Source: Candidatus Zixiibacteriota bacterium (lineage in GTDB: Bacteria; Zixibacteria; MSB-5A5; JAABVY01; JAHJOQ01). Taken from it: a stretch of 5,452 bases of DNA. The notes beneath the pieces were generated by a model. That model did not search any database, was not told where the DNA came from, and saw nothing but the letters and a program-made list of their open reading frames with translations. The stretch spans positions 1-5,452 of the forward strand of contig DAOVLC010000124.1 in the NCBI GenBank assembly GCA_030631455.1, read 5' to 3'. Position 1 is the stretch's first letter. Each line of letters begins with the position of its first letter. Of this stretch, positions 5,187-5,452 are shown piece by piece. The position numbers and the translations under genes are program-made.

Positions 5187-5452
5187 CTATGACGCTGCCG
5201 ACACACATAATTCTCTGCACTTATCGCTTATCTTTGAAATAACCTGCTCTGTAGAACTCTCCCTAACGACGAATGTTGTTTCAATGCAACATACCCAGAC
5301 ACCTCTGAAACACCCTGGCTTTGCAATCGGAAACACAACCCGATCTGCGGCCGAGTGTCTATAGTATGTATCGGCAACACCGCCTAAACATGTACCTCCC
5401 AACATGTGGAAAGCACTATAGGGCCTGTTCATTTTCTGACCAGTGAGTTGAC
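5187..5452 (-). CDS. possible C-terminal end of a minus-strand gene (partial)
   Basis: A minus-strand frame is open from the window edge to a TAG at 5187-5189 (88 codons). An internal ATG at 5432 has no ribosome binding site, so if real the start lies outside the window. The visible part is Cys-rich and ends in a plausible amphipathic helix (about the last 25 residues), but I recognise no family. Codon use is more AT-ending than in the exporter genes. The orientation agrees with the minus-strand terminator at 4949-4982, about 200 bases downstream. A second minus frame (GTG 5220 to stop 5014) overlaps its end in another phase and could be a second small gene or the product of a frameshift. It may also be chance. 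Confidence 0.25.
   Translation of the reverse strand, partial: QLTGQKMNRPYSAFHMLGGTCLGGVADTYYRHSAADRVVFPIAKPGCFRGVWVCCIETTFVVRESSTEQVISKISDKCRELCVSAAS

Noticed and set aside
5141..5242. 33-residue plus-strand frame with an AGGAGG upstream
   Set aside because: The ribosome binding site is only two bases from the ATG, and the peptide shows no recognisable feature.
5387..5407. AACATGT direct repeat (two copies, 14 bases apart)
   Set aside because: Seven-base repeats around a palindromic ACATGT are common by chance and nothing nearby supports an operator.
1..5452. CRISPR array, insertion sequence or attachment site (including at the tRNA 3' end)
   Set aside because: No regularly spaced repeats, no transposase or integrase motifs, and no second copy of the tRNA 3' end within the window.

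Overview
The window is a bacterial chromosomal segment of roughly balanced base composition. It is built around a two-gene operon for a heterodimeric ABC exporter. A CCA-encoding tRNA gene, Shine-Dalgarno-type starts, intrinsic terminators and two tightly overlapping ABC half-transporters all fit a bacterium. Nothing here fixes the phylum; an uncultured environmental lineage would fit, but that is a guess.

Left part (1-600): positions 1-205 hold no gene I can defend. A minus-strand tRNA-Glu with anticodon CTC lies at 264-339. A hairpin plus T-run follows it at 221-254, and a sigma70-like promoter precedes it at 396-423.

Control region (about 590-892): this is the most interesting part. Upstream of the exporter lies a short open frame with a strong ribosome binding site (690-696), a GTG start at 703 and a stop at 778-780, encoding 25 residues. 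A strong intrinsic terminator follows at 802-835, before the first exporter gene at 893. An upstream strand (752-759, codons 17-19 of the small frame) can pair with the 5' arm of the terminator. That same strand can also be tied up by an earlier stem (678-685 with 746-755). Leader peptide, antiterminator and terminator in front of a multidrug-type ABC heterodimer is the layout of the B. subtilis bmrB-bmrCD attenuator, where ribosome stalling on the leader turns on the pump. I infer the same kind of control here. The sequences are not recognisably related. A perfect TGTGA-N6-TCACA palindrome (776-791) also sits here and could be a Crp-type operator or simply an RNA hairpin.

Exporter (893-4493): two full-length half-transporters, each with a six-helix membrane domain and a nucleotide-binding domain, overlap by 11 bases. 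Their ATP sites are asymmetric in the matched way seen in LmrCD, BmrCD and TM287/288. The first protein keeps the catalytic Glu but has a divergent signature (FSRGE). The second has a perfect LSGGQ but Asp in place of the catalytic Glu. Together they give one competent and one degenerate ATP site. The gene order is the reverse of those reference pairs.

Right part (4494-5452): a long GC-rich hairpin without a T-run separates the exporter from a 100-residue soluble protein of unknown function (4602-4904). A 12-bp perfect inverted repeat encloses the stop codon of that gene. A terminator at 4956-4982 has its T-run on the minus strand, so it most likely ends a transcript coming from the right edge. 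A minus-strand frame open to the window edge (5187-5452) may be the end of that gene, but support is weak.
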